Origin: Manis javanica
Lineage: Eukaryota > Chordata > Mammalia > Pholidota > Manidae
DNA: 64,000 nt
Assembly (NCBI RefSeq): GCF_040802235.1
Contig: NC_133169.1
Location: 41,547,034 to 41,611,033, forward strand
Reading direction: 5' to 3'
Shown: positions 63,411 through 64,000 of the stretch, in pieces
Layout: the number at the start of each line of letters is the position of its first letter
Position numbering within the stretch: position 1 is the first letter of the stretch
Position numbers and translations under genes: made by a program
The notes under the pieces: generated by a model
What the model was told of the DNA's origin: nothing
Database searches by the model: none
Seen by the model: only the letters and a program-made list of their open reading frames with translations

Positions 63411-64000
63411 TGGCATAGCATTAAATTAACATGGATTTCATGTAAATAATAGAAGAAGATATACAAATCAGTAATCTAAAGAACAGAGATCAAGGGAAAG
63501 ATGTGAAGGAAATGAACTTAGTTTTACTTTCACCAGAGTACTGACTAGTGATACTGCCTTTGAAAAATCAGTTGAACTATTAGTTTCATATTCTTTATAA
63601 GCAAAAAGAAAAATGACAGTTACTCACAATTTTCCTTGAACTTTAAGTGATAAAGTATGTGTATACATATACACATGAAATAACATTTCATAGCTAAGAA
63701 TTTATGTGATTTTGATATTTGTGATTATTATTAATATTGATTAAGTTTTTGATGCATATTGTGATTAACAATAAGAAATTTTCTTTGAAGACATGAGAGA
63801 GAAACAAAACAATCACAGCAGGGCTACCCACTAGCTTCTTTAGCTCCTTTCATTGCATTCCTATTTATAGTCTCAGAGGAGATTTGTCATAAAAAGAAGC
63901 CACTCCCTCAGCGGGCATAGTAACACTAGGGATGATGTCACTCTCTTGCTTCTCTTTCTACGCTTAACCTGGACATGCGCCATCAGCCATCCGGGTGAGA
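63411..64000. other. No recognised feature
   Basis: AT-rich unique DNA to the window end. No gene or repeat is recognised. Confidence 0.5.

Noticed and set aside
1-64000. tRNA, rRNA or other RNA genes
   Set aside because: I found no cloverleaf-type sequence or other RNA signature that I could support by eye.

Overview
This is mammalian nuclear DNA: a class II olfactory receptor (OR2T) neighbourhood embedded in dense LINE-1 (L1) sequence. It holds one intact OR gene, three OR pseudogenes of the same subfamily, at least a dozen L1 segments of several ages, a near full-length Tigger1 DNA transposon, old MIR and L2-type repeats, a fragment of a betaretrovirus-like endogenous retrovirus, and a PSMD12 retropseudogene that is itself split by an L1-mobilised, envelope-derived retroposon. 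MIR, L2 and Tigger1 indicate a placental mammal. I see no Alu, B1/B2, CAN-SINE, Bov-tA or equine SINE in 64 kb, although the L1s include fairly young copies. That fits a lineage with little recent SINE activity, such as pangolins, but this species guess is an inference.

Layout. 1-4845: an L1 on the minus strand (5' UTR, ORF1, most of ORF2; its 3' end lies outside the window). 5035-12531: fragments of older L1s on both strands, a MIR and an old non-L1 LINE. 12532-22554: largely unique DNA with the intact OR2T11-like gene (17062-18030, minus). 22555-28835: unique DNA and the OR2T27-like pseudogene (27892-28835, minus). 30205-33325: retroviral fragment and an L1 5' half. 33659-34536: an OR2T4-like pseudogene (plus) cut off inside TM7. 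35390-45412: a three-level L1 nest. 45430-47945: PSMD12 retropseudogene interrupted by the envelope-derived retroposon. 51971-52931: a second OR2T4-like pseudogene (minus). 56775-63410: an old L1 carrying a nested minus-strand L1 and a Tigger1 with TA duplications.

Function. The only gene that looks functional is the OR2T11-like receptor, a single-exon coding region for a seven-transmembrane odorant receptor. Subfamily content suggests shared ancestry with the human 1q44 OR2T cluster, where OR2T4, OR2T11 and OR2T27 also lie. The rest is host-gene decay and mobile-element archaeology. The clearest structures are target-site duplications at two nested insertions and a short Tigger1 patch apparently copied about 0.8 kb into a neighbouring L1.
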